Source: Zoogloeaceae bacterium
GTDB lineage: Bacteria; Pseudomonadota; Gammaproteobacteria; Burkholderiales; Rhodocyclaceae
NCBI GenBank assembly: GCA_031273565.1
Contig: JAISRR010000215.1
Location: 1 to 42,298 of the forward strand
Length of the DNA stretch: 42,298 bases
Direction: 5' to 3'
In this document: in pieces, positions 41,132 to 42,298 of the stretch
Numbering within the stretch: position 1 is the first letter of the stretch
Layout: each line of letters starts with the position of its first letter
Made by a program: the position numbers and the translations under genes
The notes under the pieces: generated by a model
Seen by the model: only the letters and a program-made list of their open reading frames with translations
What the model was told of the DNA's origin: nothing
Databases searched by the model: none

Positions 41132-42071
41132 TGTCCGTCCCGGCGTGGCTCTGTTCCAGCCAGCGGTTCAGGCGTTCGGGTGCGGCCTCCGGTTCGGTGA
41201 AGGTGACGAGTTCCCAGGCGTCGCGCCGGGTGAGCAGGGCACGGGCGAGTTTGTTGTTCAGGTCGTGGCCGGATTTGTAGGCGGTAAAGGCGGCCAGCAG
41301 GGGATGCCCCACCAGATAGAGGTCGCCGATGGCGTCGAGAATCTTGTGTTTGACGAATTCGTCGCCGTAGCGCAGGCCATCGTCGTTCAGCACCCGGAAC
41401 TCATCCAGCACAATGGCGTTTTCCAGCCCCCCTCCCTGAGCGAGGCCGCTTTCGCGCAACCACTCGACTTCCTGCATGAATCCGAACGTACGGGCGCGGG
41501 CGACTTCGCGCGGATAGGAATGTTCGGCGAAATCGAACACCGCGCGCTGGGCGGATTTATCAATGGCGGGATGATTGAAGACGATGGAAAAATCAAGCCG
41601 GAAGCCTTCGTAGGGTTCAAAACGCGCCCACTTGTCCGCGTCTTCGACCTGCACGGTTTTTTTGACCCGGATGAAACGCTTGGGCACGGCCTGTTCCTCG
41701 ATACCGGCGGACTGGACAAGAAACACGAAGGGCGCGGCGGAACCATCAAGAATGGGGATTTCCGGCGCGTCCAGTTCGATATAGACGTTATCGACCCCCA
41801 AACCCGAGAGCGCCGACATCAGATGTTCAATGGTGCTTACCTTCACCCGTCCGATGCCGGGACACTCCCGCTCCAGACAGGAACACATGCGGGTATCGCC
41901 CACCAACATGGCGGAAGCAGGCAACTCCACGACTTCTGGAAAATCCGTGCGACAAAACACAATGCCGGTATCCGGCGCGGCCGGGCGCAAAGTGAGATTA
42001 ACCTTGATGCCGCCATGCAAGCCGACGCCAGAGGCGCGAACCAGGGATTTCAGTGTTCTCTGTTTGAGCAT
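41118..42071 (-). CDS. lpxC: UDP-3-O-acyl-N-acetylglucosamine deacetylase LpxC
   Basis: The committed zinc-dependent step of lipid A synthesis. 317 residues from the ATG at 42071 ([11 protein letters not shown]). Zinc ligands His83, His242 and Asp246 and catalytic His269 match E. coli with a constant offset of four; [23 protein letters not shown] and [16 protein letters not shown] are intact. A purine-rich AAGAAGA ribosome site precedes the ATG. ftsZ, the usual upstream neighbour, would lie beyond the window edge. Its end overlaps the convergent DciA-like gene by 14 bases. Confidence 0.97.
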   Translation of the reverse strand: MLKQRTLKSLVRASGVGLHGGIKVNLTLRPAAPDTGIVFCRTDFPEVVELPASAMLVGDTRMCSCLERECPGIGRVKVSTIEHLMSALSGLGVDNVYIELDAPEIPILDGSAAPFVFLVQSAGIEEQAVPKRFIRVKKTVQVEDADKWARFEPYEGFRLDFSIVFNHPAIDKSAQRAVFDFAEHSYPREVARARTFGFMQEVEWLRESGLAQGGGLENAIVLDEFRVLNDDGLRYGDEFVKHKILDAIGDLYLVGHPLLAAFTAYKSGHDLNNKLARALLTRRDAWELVTFTEPEAAPERLNRWLEQSHAGTDIILA

Positions 42072-42184
42072 AAATCTTCTTGCAGCGATGTGACAGCCAA
42101 GTATTCTACCATGCACGACGCTTGCCTGCCCGCTCTCATCTGGGCTATTCAGGGCAATCGCCAGAATGCCTTAGACATAACACC

Positions 42185-42210
42185 CGGCGCGAAGCGCCGC
42201 TAAATTTTTT
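42185..42210 (+). terminator. possible intrinsic terminator upstream of lpxC
   Basis: CGGCGC (42185-42190) and GCGCCG (42194-42199) form a hairpin with a GAA loop, followed by CTAAA and six T residues on the plus strand. No plus-strand gene precedes it closely, so its role is unclear. A small CCC-TTGC-GGG hairpin follows. Confidence 0.4.
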
Positions 42211-42255
42211 CCCTTGCGGGAGAGGGGGGCAGAGCACAGAAGACCAGGTCGTAAC

Positions 42256-42298
42256 GTAGGTAGGGCGCTTTCTCCGAAAGCGCCGTCGTTAACGCCCG
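42256..42298. repeat. REP/BIME-like element, copy E (cut by window end)
   Basis: The perfect hairpin GGCGCTTTC-TCC-GAAAGCGCC (42264-42284) is followed by GTCGTTAACG, the same spacer as copy A in inverted orientation. The second hairpin would be beyond the window. Confidence 0.75.

Noticed and set aside
40905-42203. 432-codon plus-strand open frame over lpxC
   Set aside because: lpxC on the minus strand has all catalytic residues; the plus frame is a composition artefact.

Overview
The window is a housekeeping-dense chromosomal segment of a Gram-negative bacterium, most likely a betaproteobacterium of the Rhodocyclales/Nitrosomonadales type. The evidence is a Neisseria/Burkholderia-type porin, an rpoN-hpf-ptsN-hprK-rapZ block, ZapD with YacG, a DUF6776-type protein beside a bactofilin, and an lpxC-DUF721-M23 peptidase neighbourhood. 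GC content is high throughout. I see no rRNA, tRNA, CRISPR array, integrase, transposase or prophage gene.

Layout. 1-2741: the 3' end of an RTX calcium-binding protein gene, then recJ. 2793-7015 (minus strand): a porin, the tight rapZ / NusG-II protein / Gx transporter / ubiX operon, and psiF. 7106-12711 (minus): recA-recX-lptB-rpoN-hpf-ptsN-hprK, joining DNA repair, LPS export, sigma-54 and the regulatory nitrogen PTS. 12712-13292: a 580-base gene-free spacer full of repeats, holding the recA and rplM promoters. 13293-16808 (plus): rplM-rpsI, a DUF6776-type protein with a bactofilin, and a putative Na+/H+ antiporter. 16907-22377 (minus): a c-type-haem sensor diguanylate cyclase, lrgB-lrgA and lptG-lptF. 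22483-33038 (plus): pepA-holC-hypothetical-M48 protease, then proQ-small CxxC protein-tamA-tamB. 33125-38646 (plus): nadC, an NSS transporter, a TrpB2-like enzyme, a SPOR protein and coaE. 38731-42071: zapD-yacG, an M23 peptidase, a DciA-like protein and lpxC.

The main functional theme is the cell envelope: LptB, LptF and LptG, LpxC, TamAB, LrgAB, an M23 peptidase, a bactofilin, ZapD and a SPOR protein. The second theme is regulation (RpoN, PtsN, HprK, RapZ, Hpf, ProQ and a diguanylate cyclase).

Two short repeat families are the most unusual structural signal. The first is heptanucleotide arrays (GGGATCA, GAGGACA and relatives). They sit at the 3' ends of recJ, ubiX, the bactofilin, tamB and the dciA-like gene, run through the end of each reading frame, and add low-complexity tails, about 74 residues in TamB. 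The second is a REP/BIME-like palindromic element in five places. Its stem sequence changes between copies while pairing is kept. The strongest candidates for new biology are these coding-end repeats, the haem-c/Cys-rich sensor diguanylate cyclase, and the rapZ/NusG-II/Gx/ubiX operon, whose transported substrate is unknown.
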